From: Hanleya hanleyi
Taxonomy: Eukaryota > Mollusca > Polyplacophora > Lepidopleurida > Hanleyidae
Direction of reading: 5' to 3'
Length of the DNA: 64,000 nucleotides
Assembly (NCBI GenBank): GCA_036873755.1
Contig: JAVTVY010025275.1
Coordinates: 1-64,000 of the forward strand
Shown in pieces: positions 46,176 through 59,504 of the stretch. Both the position numbers and the translations under genes were made by a program. The notes beneath the pieces are model-generated. The model saw only the letters and a program-made list of their open reading frames with translations, did not search any database and was not told the origin of the DNA. Every line of letters starts with the position of its first letter. Position 1 is the stretch's first letter.

Positions 46176-49100
46176 TGAAATGATAATGGCTAGAAAAATG
46201 ATCAATTTGACCTCATTCTCTCAAGCCAGGACCTTGTTCCACTAACTAAGGCTTTTTTTGCACTTGCCATCAGACAGACTTGAACTTAATATAAAAATAT
46301 TCGTGGATGAATAAAGAGCGATATTCACAGATATTGATCAGAAATGGTTTTTATTTGCAGAAATTAATTGAATTAAGATTTACTGACTCATACAAATCGT
46401 ACAATTTTGTAGGCGATACAGGTAGTGAAAAGTGTTCACATATGATTAATGTCAATAAGAACTGCATGTTGGAAATTTTTAACTCAAATGATACCCTACT
46501 TCTCTGAGAGATTACTCATTCGGCAGATTACTCATTCGCCTCTTTCCATCAGGAAATTCCCCGGAGAAATTCTGGCTCATTTTGACGGTATATTTCTGAC
46601 TATTAGCAAATGTATAGTGTCGAACTCATTTCCTGTTAATATGGTCACAGATAGGGTGTGTTTAACTTCAGATAGGTTTATCTGAAGGTTTTAGGCTGCA
46701 ACTTGGCAGGAGTTTATTAATTTTGATTTTGATTTTGATTTTGATTTTAATTTTAATTTTATTTTTTTTTGTATTTATATATATAATTTTTTTTTAACCT
46801 GTGGTTCTCCAAGCGCATTGTTACCATGCAAATTTCTCCGTTCACAAAACTGGGTCCAGCAGGAACTTGAATCCCGCTATGTTTTTAATAGTTACATGCA
46901 AAAGGATGCGTTTTGGTGGATTTTGATAGTAATCGATATTTAGTATCAATCGGTATTTCAAACGTATGTGTATATTCAATATGTTCACATTATTTCCCGA
47001 TGAAGTGTTAATCATTTCAATGGCACCTGGACTGGTCACATCATTCCAATGGTGCGGAATTAATATCATTTCATCAGTCTCCCCAACGTTCCATTAATAG
47101 ACACCTCATTCCAAACAGTGTAACATACATACATAATTTATATCATTTACCCAACTCCCAGATGCTCATATTTCTAAATTTCTGAAATGAGTCACCTTTA
47201 TTTTCTGTGACAGTGGTGGCAATATGGCAGTGATGGGATCTTAACTTCCGTTTGGATGACATTTCTAATGGGCTTCATGGAAGCTCCCGAGATGTCCGAG
47301 CTCACATTTTATGAGATCGAAGCTCACTGTCAGAAGAATATAGTCGCTCTGACCATACACTATATGTTACATACGTGACCGTTCTGACCTGTCGCTCTGG
47401 CCACATTTGTCATGGTTAAGATGCATGGCCAGTGACGTCTGTATCATGAAATACCTGGTCAACGCGACCATATCGTTCTGACAGTACTCTGGCTTGAGAG
47501 AATGAATTAAAATATGAAATCTTTCTCATGGTATCAGCGGATATATCCCGGTAGCACATTGTTCCATCTGTGTCACTCATTGTCGGGACAATGTCGACCG
47601 GAAGGGGCTCTGAATACCATGAATAAAAAAACAGATCCTAGAAACCGAGGTCCTGGCTTGCGAGTATCAAGGCAAATATATAGCTTCTCTAGTTCTAGTT
47701 TTCAGCATCTGCTGATATATAGATAAATTATCTCTGCCTGAAACTGATCGTCAATGTAACGTCCATTTGAAAATGTTCGAAGTGTCAAAAGGCATACATT
47801 CAAGCGGAAAAGTGCCCTGACATGAGAGAATGAGGTCAAATGAAATATTTGTTCTGCTAAGTTTGTCGATACATTCGGGACAACAATAATCAAAGCATTG
47901 TCGCTCAGAAAGTTTTTATGAAGCCAAAAACGGCAGGGCATACTCATTCCGGAGGATAACAGCCCTAGCTTGCGAGAATGAGGCAAGAGAGGTTGTGTCG
48001 CGAAAGATCACCTTTCATAATAGCTGTGTGCAAAAATCCGATCCATTTTTCTATCTCAACCGATATTTACTGACATTCTGAAGTATGTTTTGTGTGAGGC
48101 CAGAAACCTGTTTGACTTCTTGGCTTAATCCAATAGAGGGATTAAGATACCGGTATGTCAGTCCCGAACTACATTATTCTACATTCTAAATGTCTACGTT
48201 TATTTTCAATAAATTATGAAAATTATTGAATATAATAACAATAATTTTTTTTCTATTTTTTTCTCTCTCTCTTATCTTTGATTCATATAGTCATTCCCAT
48301 ATATACAACCGAACATGAGCCGAACAAAATCCGAGTTACCTGCACAACAGTGTTTAATTTTCTACCATACCTTGATCTCTCTGACATAAAATTATCACTC
48401 ATCGCGTCGACAGCAGGTTAAACTGGTAAATGGAATATCAATATTTACTGCGAAAATCTCGATATTAGAGAGAAAAATATTTTTCTATCGCCTTCAATAT
48501 TTCTTCAGTTCCAATCTTTGATTTGGCTGTAGTAAAGACCACTGCACAGTATGCCATTTCATTTAACACACAATCGATTCAATTAACTGCGGAATTCCCT
48601 TTCACAGTTGGTGGTTAGACCACGTAACCAACACGGACATGATATCGTTACAGATTACGTAATTACCGATTAATTAGGAGGCGTAGACCGTAAGGTTTGC
48701 AGGATTCATTAGCGGGATATCAAGAAAGATTATCCGATCTTGTTCGGTTCGGAAGAATAAAGAAGAATCAATTAGCTCGTCTACGTTGGTAACGTGAAAT
48801 GCTAACAGAGATAAAATCCACCTGTGCATGCTAAGATCAAACGAGAGCGAAAACACGAACAGATCTTGCGTACCGGTGCAAACGCGGAAAGAGTCCGACA
48901 GAGCACATTGTGCGTAATTAAAACCTATTTTACATTTTTGCAGCTCCATTTGTATCCACTTAAACTGCTAAATACATCTCAGATGGTGAACTGAAGCATC
49001 TGTAAAATGGGACACACTCTGTCCAATCAAATACTGTGATTGTCACTTCTTGTTTGTCGAATTTGTCCCAAGTAACCAATCAACTGACAGAACTAGCACT

Positions 49101-49885
49101 TCCGATTGATCACGATTGACGTAAGAATCCGCATCCGGGTAGTCTGTACCTTAGAAAGTAGTTCCCGATACACGTGGTACCAGGATGGGGAATTCATTAG
49201 ACTCAGGCTATTTAACAAATGCAACCATTAATTCGTGTATTTCCCTGTTCTCCCACGCATCATTTATTACACGAGGAACAGAAGTTCTTTCATGCATGGG
49301 TCTGGTAGGAATGGACAGAACATGACTGAGATACAATTTTCTCTGACTTGGAAATTCATTTGGTTAAAGGAATACTGGATGTATATTCATTTTATGTCTG
49401 CTTAGATTTAGACTGGTTGCCTCCCTTATATCCATACAGTAGGCGTGTATCGGTCAGCCATTTGCGTACCCTTCGTCATCCATAAGATGGCTTGCAGGCT
49501 TTTCATACTACTTCTGATACATATATTGTCTGAGCTTACAAAAGATTCTGATATGAATAACTTCCGTATCATCCAAGAGGTGTTGTAGATCTGTAATTTT
49601 GAACAATATAGGACAGCACATGAATCGAAATACTTTGGGGTTACGTCGGTAGAGTTTAGCTGATTGGCTGACGACATCACGTGGTGTTGATTTTGAGGAT
49701 TTCCTCATGTAGTAGAAGAAAGTAGGCTGAAAAAGGATACACACGATCCCAGGGTCAGTCTTACGGCGTATAGATGACCAAGATGGTTACAGGTTGTCGG
49801 TCAGCATCTCATTTCGCTGCCGATACGGAGTAAATTCGAATTCCAGTATCCTGATTGATTACCACGGTTGAGGTCGCCTTTTCTT
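46176..49885. other. no gene recognised; short dispersed repeats
   Basis: The motif GACCTCATTCTCTCAAGCC and close variants occur at about 46211 and, inverted, near 47825 and 47975, and similar text lies at 44620-44780. They look like remnants of one old dispersed family. A T-rich (TTTTGA)n run lies at 46721-46770. Frames here (to 94 codons) have no domains I recognise. Confidence 0.4.
46721..46770. repeat. (TTTTGA)n / T-rich low complexity
   Basis: Several TTTTGA units grade into TTTTAA and a long T-run. Confidence 0.9.
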
Positions 49886-51260
49886 GGACCATGACCGCTA
49901 ATTCTCCTGGTCTGCGGATGTTTATTCGGACCTGATCAATTCCGCATTGCGAAGAATGAGTTTGATCCGGATAGAAATTTGAGTCGAAGATGCCGGCCGA
50001 TATAGTATATGGATGGATATACATGGGAAGGAGTCTAGCTTGGATCTTTTGTTAACGTCTTTCGATTACAAACTCAAAATTATAAAGTTATGGACAACAA
50101 TTACGGGTGCTTGCTACCTAATGCTGGACCTGCCGCTTGTATTGAAATGAACACTGATGATACACGGGGAACAAACGAAATTCAGATGTTTAGAAATAAT
50201 TTATCCATTGGCATAAAAGAATCAAGTGTACATGCTACGTACAAAATACAGTTTCAGAGAAACGCGGGCGTTATTCAAACAATGTGGGGGAAATAGGGTA
50301 TTCGAAAAAAGGTCGCTTGAAATTAACTTATCCATAAAACAGGGTCTCCATCATCAGATCTAAATAGTTTTACATTGTACCACATTCTCGTTAACGTTGA
50401 TACAGCGTGCCGAAAGACATCTTTCTTGAAAATGCTTTTAAATACCATGGTCCAATAATAGATAGCACAGTAAATAGAATAGTAAAACTGAAAATACTTT
50501 ATTTAGGAATCCGATGCACTCGCGTTGTGCTGAACTTGAACGAAACAGCTTCAAATTTAGATCCACATGTTTTATTTTCCCCATATTCTGTGGTCAAATG
50601 CGTATTTAGACGTACAGGCGCAGAGATTATATAAATATATATCACATTTTAAAAAAAATGGTTATACTCCTTTCAGCATCGGCAACATCAGATAAATATG
50701 GATCAATACAATAACCTCGCTCCTCCATGCAATACTACTTGAGCAAAGACATAAATCGATCGTTTCAACATTAAATACATTGGCAGAAAGGAAACCTGTA
50801 CTTAAGCACATAAAACTGATTGATATATATTTTCAGTATCTGTTCGGTTATCTCTTGAATTATGAAATAAATTTACAGATTTCTGCGAAAAAATTGTTCT
50901 CCGCATGAATCGGATTTCGGTGGAATTGTGAAAGACAATAATACTTAATGGAGTCTGTTGTAGAATAAACGATCTACAGCTCTTCGAATAAACAGATGTA
51001 GCAGATAATTTGGGGCTACATGATATTAATTAGCGAATATTTTACATTGTGCCTTAACTTTTGACCTCAACGCAGAAAGCTGTAATTCATATCTTCCTTC
51101 CCTTCCAGACTTGTTCAACATTACATGGTATTTCATCAGTTCGTTTGTCAGATTGGCCCTACATGTACAGCCTTTCTGTATTAAAACAAACACAGTGAGA
51201 CACCAGGCAGTGCGAGTGCAGTATCAAATGAAGTCCAAATCTTACACCGGAAATAGAATG

Positions 51261-51469
51261 TCAGGCAATTGGACGTGTATCACAGTCGACATTCGCCAGC
51301 CAATCACATTTGTTCTTGATCGTGGAGTAGCCACTTCCGGAAGGACATTTGATGCGGGCCACGATCCTCCCATGGTTGCATTTGTAGAATCTCAAGCAGT
51401 GAGTTTCGTCCGCCACGTCACCATTCTTCTTACCCTCGCAGGGCTGGTCTATTATCGGACTGGCTGTGG
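51261..51469 (-). CDS. CBM14 chitin-binding exon, array unit 1
   Basis: Minus-strand exon coding for one complete CBM14 domain: cysteines in QPC, THC, YKC, IKC, NKC and VDC, with spacing about 13, 5, 10, 12 and 7, then a short tail and a TGA stop. Upstream sits a pyrimidine-rich TTTTCTCTTCTCTTTATAG, an excellent splice acceptor giving a phase-1 exon, like the one at 13353. The frame is also open upstream to an ATG at 51599, and an internal Met at 51491 starts MFSLLFIATAS, which could be a short signal peptide. Both models are possible, and I favour the spliced exon slightly. The product would be a very small secreted chitin-binding protein. Confidence 0.7.
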
Positions 51470-51670
51470 CTATAAAGAGAAGAGAAAACATATGGTCATG
51501 GCGAAATCTGATCACTGACATATCCACCCTCGCTAAACCAGAGTTTATATCTATAACCCTGGTACAGCTGGGGCGAGTTGGGTTCTTCGAAGATGTCATT
51601 GTAAATTAGGCCAAACGCAGCACAGAAGCAATAAGAGATTGCTTGGATGCATGTCCCCACCAACACATTT

Positions 51671-51759
51671 TTTAGTATAGACGTGACAGACCCAAAGTGT
51701 TTGGGTCACATTTAATTTTGACCCATACATTTTGGGTACCTCACGTCTATACCTAAAAA
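51671..51759. repeat. ~90-bp palindrome in unit 1
   Basis: TTTAGTATAGACGTGACAGA faces CTCACGTCTATACCTAAAA, with ACCCAAA/TTTGGGT pairs in between. It is repeated at the same place in units 2 and 3, so it predates the array expansion. Confidence 0.8.
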
Positions 51760-52044
51760 TTCTGACAGTATATACTGGGAAGGTGGGGGCGGGGGCGTAA
51801 ATACATGCCATGACATAATTTAGTTATCATTTGCGAGGTAAATATCAAACTTATTTGACAAGTAGTCAGGGAGCTACAGTACGGACAGGAATGTAGGTGT
51901 CCTCTATAGTATATATTGATATCGACGGGCTATAATCTACTAAGACAATCTCAACATTGAAGATATTTTCATTGTCATTTAGAAAGTGATCGTATAATAA
52001 TATTTTTGGATTACACTGTCTCAGTATAGCACAGATTCTAGTGA

Positions 52045-52125
52045 TGAAAATTGGTCCAGTCCCATGCAAGATTCGAACCGGCAACCACCAGAGCAAGACA
52101 CCCAACCGCCAGCACAATTTCAACC
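52045..52125 (-). repeat. tRNA-derived SINE fragment, unit 1
   Basis: On the minus strand GTGGTTGCCGGTTCGAATCT contains a B box, GGTTCGAATC, in tRNA-like context, followed by CATGGGACTGGACC. No good A box is visible. The same fragment is in unit 2 (about 56335-56410); unit 3 has lost it in an ~80-bp deletion. Confidence 0.6.
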
Positions 52126-52550
52126 TTTCTCGCCAATTAATAAAGGAGATACAGCTCAGACAAGAATGATATTGACACATATTGATGTCGATGATAAAGG
52201 GTCATAACTCTGTCGAAAACCATCGAAATGGGCAACAAATTAAATCTCACAGGACACATCTGGAGGATAGTATCTTCCATGGACGTGTCCCAGTTTTCCA
52301 TCAAGTAGTAACTGAGCAAGGCCCGAACAAGCATATACTGATGTTGACGAAAAGGGGCCATAACTCTGGGGAAAAATCATCGAAGCGGGTGAAAAACCCG
52401 ACAGAGCATATCTGCAAGGTAATATCTTCCACGTTGGTGTCGAAATCATCCATCAAATAGTAGCTGAAAGTGGCACGGACTGGCATAGACTGTACGGTAA
52501 TGAAAGACCGTTGCACTGTAGGACTGTCTGGCAACACAAGGTATTGAGAG

Positions 52551-53493
52551 TTATGTTCTAATTCGTCGGACTCAAACGAACACAAATTATTTATCATTTC
52601 AACAGACGCTCTCATAAATCTCAGTTTTTTATTCACCACAGAATAGCCGGAGCCGTGAAGCCCGACCTCGCGCAGTACATGCCGGTATACCATGAATGAT
52701 GGGAAATAAGATTGAAATCAGAATTTTTTAAAAAACCCTTATGGAGTAACCTTCATCGACACCGGACGCCGCCCAGGAAAAAACAGAGATAAAATAGCGT
52801 GTAAAAACTCTGAAAACCTGTGTCCGTAGCAGTGCGCCAAGCATCTCCAGCCAAGGTGACGGAACTCCACCCCTCCGTGCATACAATCTACATGCATAAA
52901 GCAAGTTTTGGCATAAATCAGCCATGACAATTTAAACCACTTTGATGATGCCATCCAGGCCGGCGTCTGCAAAAGACGAAGAAGCAACTTTTTAAACAAT
53001 AGACATGAGCATGTCTGCATCAAGCAGAATTAACCATGTACGCTATAACGAGCATCATTGAATCAATGGTTTTCATCGTTCTCGTGGAAATAGAACCTTT
53101 TCATTGAAACTCACTTTACAGAGCGACATAAGGAGATAAATATGTACACATTTCATATGAGATACATATTTTTAACGATATTCTCAATCATTGAATATTT
53201 CACTGTTTACTATATTCACAATCAGTTTTACTGACGAACACATTTTTAGTATAAATTGCTCATATTCACTCGTAATTAAGTGAATAAATGGTAAACCAGT
53301 ACGCGCGGTCGGAGCTGGCTGGGCTTCGATGAAGATCCCATTCATACAAGTCTCTTTTATATGTTATCTCTCCACTACCTAACATCATTTGCATATTGCA
53401 CATTAGCATGACATACCCAGTCATATTAGCCTATTCTTGCCTACACACGCATTAGCATATCAATTCGAGCTCCGTACCAATAATAAATATATA
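52551..53493. other. unit-1-specific segment (~0.94 kb)
   Basis: Units 2 and 3 pass directly from CAAGGTATTG to TAGTTGCAGTGAGCTGAG, whereas unit 1 holds about 940 bp between these points. The segment has frames of up to 94 codons on the minus strand (52739-53023) without recognisable domains. It is either an insertion in unit 1 or a deletion shared by the others. Confidence 0.6.
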
Positions 53494-54080
53494 TAGTTGC
53501 AGTGAGCTGAGCCAGGTGCCTCGCCTTCAGCGATTGGCCAATCGAATTGTGCCATTTTTAATTAAGACCCGCTTTCTCATTGGCTAACTTAAAAAAAAAA
53601 TGACCACCCCCATCTTTATACACAAATACGTGACTATCTCAGCTGGAAGGTGACGTAGCACGGATTTGTCTTCACTCTCACAATCTTGCGGCTAATACGC
53701 AAATGTTCCTGTTGTTGCGTCACACAATCATTAGCCCTCCGTCAGATGGGTTCAATATTATAGGTTAGGACAAGCATATGTTGATGTTGACAATAAAAGC
53801 CAAGATTATAGGACTGTAAGTCAACAGAAGGTATTGACTGACAGTTACATTGAGCTGTGCCAGCTGCCTCGCCTCCAGCGATTGGTCAGTCGAGTTGCAT
53901 CATTTTTATTTAAGACCCGCTTTCTCATTGGCTCACTTTAAAACAATTGACCATCCCCATCTTTATACACAAATACGTGACTTTCTCAGTTGGCATGTGA
54001 CGTAGCACGGATTTGTCTTCACTCTCAAAATTGTGTGGCTAATACGCAAATGTTCTTGTTGTTGCAACTCTGGGGAATTC
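53494..54080. repeat. pair of ~345-bp direct repeats, unit 1
   Basis: Copies begin at about 53497 and 53844 with GAGCTG(A/T)GCCAG, then GCGATTGGYCARTCGA, AAGACCCGCTTTCTCATTGG and AAATACGTGACTWTCTCAG. Each has two inverted CCAAT boxes on the minus strand, so it could hold upstream promoter elements of the minus-strand genes (inference). The pair is present in units 1, 2 and 3. Confidence 0.8.
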
Positions 54081-55549
54081 ATCAAAATGGGTAAAAAGCA
54101 TGACAGTGCACACCTGGACATGACCGGACCATGATCGTTAATTCTCCCGGTGTGCAAATGTTTCTTCGGGCCTGAATGAGTTTGATCCGGATAGAAATTT
54201 TAACCGAAGATGCTCCTCGATAATAGCATACTGTATGGATGGATATACATGGGAAGGAACCAGTCTAGCTTGGATCTTATGTTAACGTCTTTCGATTACA
54301 AACTCGGGATTATAAAGTTATGGCCAACAATTGCGGGTGGTTGCTGCCTAATGCTGGACCTGCCGCTTGTATTGAAATGAACACTGATACAGGGGGGAAC
54401 AAACGAAATTCAGGTGTTTAGAAATAATTTATTCATCGGCATAAAAGAATCAAGTGTACATGCTACACACAAAACACAGTTTCGAAGAAACGCGGGCGTT
54501 ATTCAAACAATCAACGCAAACTCATCGCTTGATACATGTGGGGGAAATAGGGTATTCTAAAAAAGGTCGCTTGAAATTGATTTATCCATAAAACACGGTC
54601 TCCATCATCAGATCTAATTAGTTCTCTACATTGTAACACATTCTCGTTAACGTTGATACAGCGTGCAGAAAGACACCTTTCTTGAAAATGCTTTTAAATA
54701 CCATGGTGCAATAATAGATGTAGTAAAACTGGAAATACTTTATTTAGGAATTCGATGCACTCGCGTTGTGCTGAATTTGAAGGAAACAACTCCAAATTTA
54801 GATCCACATGTTTTATTTTCCCCATATTCTGTGGTCAAATGCGTATTTAGACGTACAGCCGCAGATATTATATAAATATATATCACATTTAAAAAAATGG
54901 TTATACTCCTCTCAGCATCGGCAACATCAGATAAATATGGATCAATACAATACCTTCGCTCCTCCATGCAATAATACTAGAACAAAGATATAAATCGATC
55001 GTTTCAACATTAAATACATTGGCAGAAAAAAACCCTGTACTTTAGCACATAACACTGATTGATATATATTTTCAGTATCTGTTCCGTTATCTCTTGAATT
55101 ATGAATTAAATTTACAGATTTTTGCGAAAAATTGCTTTCCGAATGAATCGGATTTCGGTGGAATTGCGAAAGACAATAATACTTAAATATTGTTGTACTG
55201 TATCGAAAAACACAAAATTTGGGACTCTGTGTGTCCGAATGGAGTCTGTTGTAGAATAAACGATCTACAGCTCTTTGAATAAACAGATTTAGCAGATAAT
55301 TTGGAGTTACATGATATTAAATCGCGAATATTTTACATTGTGCCTTAACTTATGACCCCAACGCAGAAAGCTGTAATTCACATATCCCTTCCCTTCCAGA
55401 CTTGTTCAACATTACATGGTATTTCATCAGTTTATTTGGCAGTAGAACCTACATGTGCAGCCTTTCTGTATACCAAAAACACAGTGAGACACCAGGCAGT
55501 GCGAGTGCAGTAACAAATGAAATCCAAATCTTACACCGGAAATAGAATG

Positions 55550-55758
55550 TCAGGCAATTGGACGTGTATCACAGTCGACATTCGCCAGCCAATCACACTT
55601 GTTCTTGATCGTGGAGTAGCCACTTCCGGAAGGACATTTGATGCGGGCCACGATCCTCCCATGGTTGCATTTGTAGAATCTTAAACAGTGAGTTTGGTCC
55701 GCCACGTCACCGTTCTTCTTACCCTCACAGGGTTGGTCTATTATCGGACTGGCTGTGG
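55550..55758 (-). CDS. CBM14 chitin-binding exon, array unit 2
   Basis: The same six-cysteine domain, stop and acceptor as unit 1. It differs in few residues (DQTHC in place of DETHC). The upstream Met of unit 1 (VDMSV) is Ile here, which argues against translation beginning there. The internal Met of MFPLLFIATAS remains. The domain is intact with no stop or shift, so the copy is potentially functional. Confidence 0.7.
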
Positions 55759-55958
55759 CTATGAAGAGAAGAGGAAACATATGGTCATGGCGAAATCTGA
55801 TCACTGAAATATCCACCCTCGCTAAAACAGAAATTATATCTATAACCCTGGTACAGCTGGGGCGAGTTGTGTTCTTGGAAGATGTCATTGTAAATTAAGC
55901 TAAACGCAGCTCAGAAGCAATGAGAGATTGCTTGGATGCATGCACCCACCACCACTTT

Positions 55959-56041
55959 TTTAGTTTAGACGTGACAGACCCAAAGATTTTGGGTCACATT
56001 TCGATCCATACATTTTGGGTACCCCACGTCTATACCCAAAA
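55959..56041. repeat. ~85-bp palindrome in unit 2
   Basis: Counterpart of the palindrome at 51671: TTTAGACGTGACAGACCCAA faces TTGGGTACCCCACGTCTATA. Slightly shorter loop. Confidence 0.75.
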
Positions 56042-56334
56042 ATTCTGACAGTATATGCTGGGGAGGAGGGGGAGCGGAGGGGGGCGTAAATACATGCCAT
56101 GACATAATTTAGTTATCATTTGCGAGGTAAATATCAAACTTATTTCACAGGTAGTCAGAGAGCTACAGTACGGGCAGGAATGTAGGTGTCCTCTATAGTA
56201 TATATTGATATCGACGGGCTATAATCTACTAAGACAATCTCAACATTGAAGATATTTTCATTGTCATTCCGAAAGTGATCGTATAATAATATTTTTGGAT
56301 TACACTGTCTCAGTATAGCACAGATTCTATTGAA

Positions 56335-56410
56335 GAGAATTGGTCGAGTGCTCTGTGGGATTCGAACCGGCAACCACCAGAGCAAGACACCCAACCGCCA
56401 GCACAATTTC
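56335..56410 (-). repeat. tRNA-derived SINE fragment, unit 2
   Basis: It keeps the B box GGTTCGAATC on the minus strand, with GTGGTTGCC before it. Homologous to the fragment in unit 1. Confidence 0.55.
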
Positions 56411-56832
56411 AATCTTTCTCGCCAATTAATAAATGAGATACAGCTCAGACAAGAATGATATTGACACATATTGATGTCGATGATAAAGGAGCATAACTCC
56501 GTCGAAAACCATCGAAATGGGTAAAAAATTAAATCTCACAGGACACATCTGCAGGATAGTATCTTCCATGGACGTGTCCAAGTTGTCAAATAGTAACTGG
56601 CTAAGTCCCGAGCAAGCATATACTGAAGTTGAAGAAAAAGGACCATACCTCTGGGGAAAGCCTGACAGAGCATATCTGCAAGATAATATCTTCCATGTTA
56701 TAGTGTCGAAGTCATCCATCAAATAGTAGCTGAAAATGGCACGGACTGGCATAGACTGTATGACTGTCTGTCAAATCAAGGTAATGAAAGACAGTTGCAC
56801 TGTAGCACTGCCTGTCAACCCAAGGTATTGAG

Positions 56833-57425
56833 GTATAGTTGCAGTGAGCTGAGCCAGGTGCCTCTCCTTCAGCGATTGGCCAGTCGAATTGTGCCATTTT
56901 TAATTAAGACCCGCTTTCTCATTGGTTCACTTGAAAAAAATGGCCATTCCCATCTTTATACACAAATACGTGACTATCCCAGCTGGCTAATGACGTAGCA
57001 CGGCCTCGTCTTCACGATCAAAATCTTAGGCTAATACGCAAATATTCCTGTTGTTGCGTCACACAATCATTAGCCCTCCGTCAGATGGGTTCAATATTAT
57101 AGGTTAGGACAGGCATATTTTGATGTTGACAATAAAAGCAAAGATTGTAGGACTGTATGTCAACTGAAGGTATTGACTGACAGTTACATTGAGCTGTGCC
57201 AGCTGCCTCGCCTCCAGCGATTGGTCAATCGAGTTGCACCATTTTTAATTAAGACCCGCTTTCTCATTGGCTCAGTTTAATAAAAATATGGCCATCCCCA
57301 TCTTCATACACAAATACGTGACTATCTCAGTTGGCATGTGACGTAGCAAGGATTTGTCTTCACTCTCAAAATCTTGCGGCTAATACGCAAATGTTCTTGT
57401 TGTTGCATCACACAATCATTATAAT
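56833..57425. repeat. pair of ~345-bp direct repeats, unit 2
   Basis: Starts GCAGTGAGCTGAGCCAGGTG at about 56839 and again, diverged, at about 57186. Same CCAAT-containing core as in unit 1. Confidence 0.8.
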
Positions 57426-57629
57426 AACCCTCCGTCAGGTGGGTGCAACATTATAGGCTGGGACAAGCAGATATTGATTTTGACAATAAAGGGCCATAAC
57501 TCTGGGGAAATCATCAAAATGGGTAAAAAGCATGACAATGCACACCTGGACATGACTGGACCATGATCGTTAATTCTCCTGGTCTGCGGATGTTTATTCG
57601 AACCTGAATGAGTTTGATCCGGATAGAAA

Positions 57630-58210
57630 GGATATGTGACGACAATACGGGAACTCCCTTGTGTGAGATGGTAATCAAACTGATTTTTTTTCAATCCAAA
57701 ACCTGCCAAATCAGATTTTTCTAGAAGTTTACATACTGAAATATCAGCCTCGAATAAACTGAGATGCTCCGTCATACAAAAATGGAGATATGATAGATCA
57801 AAATGTGCTCCTCGGCCTGTTTTGGTATTTTTGAGGCATTTACAGTGAGGATTTTCTCTTATAGCAAAAATATGACACCGCAAACCAAAACAAATTTGTC
57901 ACACAATATATTAGGAAGGTTGTTTATTGGAAAGAACCACAAATGGTTTTGGTTTGAGGTGTCATATTTTTGCTACAGGAGAAAACCCTTCATGAAAATG
58001 CCCAAAAATACCAAAATAACCCCGGGAGCACATTTTGATCAATCATATCTCCATTTTTATGCAACTGACCATCTCAGTTTTGTCGAAGGGGATATTTCAG
58101 TATGTAAACTTCAAGAAAAATCTTACATGGCAGGTTTTGAAGTGAAAAAAAAATCGGCTTTATCATCATCACACACAAAGGAGTTTTTCGTATGTAAACG
58201 TCACATATCC
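57630..58210. mobile_element. 581-bp foldback inserted in unit 3, exact empty sites known
   Basis: The ends GGATATGTGACG and CGTCACATATCC are complementary. Inner arms share CAAATTTGT/ACAAATGG flanks and AAATATGACACC against GGTGTCATATTT. The other units read GATAGAAATTTGA without a break, so the element lies between GATAGAAA and TTTGA with no target duplication. Minus- and plus-strand frames of 154 and 217 codons cross it and arise from the foldback, not from genes. Confidence 0.8.
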
Positions 58211-59504
58211 TTTGAACCGAAGATGCCGGCCGATAACGGCATAGTGTATGGATGGATATACATGGGAAGGAACCAGTCTAGCTTGGATCTTTTGTTAACG
58301 TCTTTCGATTACAAAGTCGGAATTATAAAGTTACGAACAACAATTACGGGTGCTTGCTACTTAATGCTGGACCTGACGCTTGTATTGAAATGGACACTGA
58401 TACACGAAGCACAAACGAAATTCAGATCTTTAGAAATAATTTATTCATTGGCATAAAATAATCAGGTGTAGATGCTACACACAAAATACGGTTTCGAAGA
58501 AACGCAGGCGTTATTCAAACAATCAACGCAAACCCATTGCTTGATACATGTGGGGGAAATAGGGTATTCCAAAAAAGGTCGCTTGAAATTAACTTATCCA
58601 TAAAACAGCGTCTCCATCATCACTTTCTAATTAGTTGTACGTTGTAACACATTCTCGTTGATACTGCGTGCAGAAAGACACCTTTCTTGAAAATGCTTTT
58701 AAATACCATGGTGCAATAATAGATGCAGTAAAACTGGAAATACTTTATTTAGGAATTCGATGCACTCGCGTTGTGCTGAATTTGAACGAAATTGTTTTAA
58801 ATTTAGATCCACATGTTTTATTTTCCCCATATTCTGTGGTCAAATGCGTATTTAGACGTACAGCCGCAGAGATTATATAAATATATACCACATTTAAAAC
58901 AATGGATATACTCCTTTCAGCATCGGCAACATCAAATAAATATGGATCAATACAATACCTTCGCTCCTCCATGCAATACTACTTGAGCAAAGACATAAAT
59001 CGATCGTTTCAACATTAAATACATTGGCAGAAAGGAAACCTGTACTTAAGCACATAAAACTGATTGATATATATTTTCAGTATCTGTTCGGTTATCTCTT
59101 GAATTATGAAATAAATTTACAGATTTCTGCGAAAAAATTGTTCTCCGCATGAATCGGATTTCGGTGGAATTGTGAAAGACAATAATACTTAATGGGGTCT
59201 GTTGTAGAATAAACGATCTACAGCTCTTTGAATAAACAGATGTAGCAGATAATTTGGGGCTACATGATATTAATTAACGAATATTTTACATTGTGCCTTA
59301 ACTTTTGACCCCAACGCAGAAAGCTGTAATTCACATATCCCTTCCCTTCGAGACTTGTTCAACCTTACATGGTATTTCATCAGTTCGTTTGTCAGATTGG
59401 GCCTACATGTACAGCCTTTCTGTATTAAAAAAAACACAGTGAGACACCAGGCAGTGCGAGTGCAGTATCAAATGAAGTCCAAATCTTACACCGGAAATAG
59501 AATG

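Noticed and set aside
50407..50634. Conserved ~70-codon plus-strand frame present in all four units (FLENAFKYHG)
   Set aside because: Conservation follows from recent duplication of the whole unit; lengths vary between units by in-frame and near-by indels, there is no signal peptide or domain, and its antisense frame is equally open.
51111..51518. 135-codon plus-strand frame in array unit 1, repeated in unit 3
   Set aside because: It is antisense to the CBM14 exon, whose domain is unmistakable; unit 2 breaks the frame.
57419..58456. Long frames of 154 (minus) and 217 (plus) codons in unit 3
   Set aside because: They run through the 581-bp foldback and into array sequence; sister units lack them, and the two frames mirror each other because of the inverted arms.
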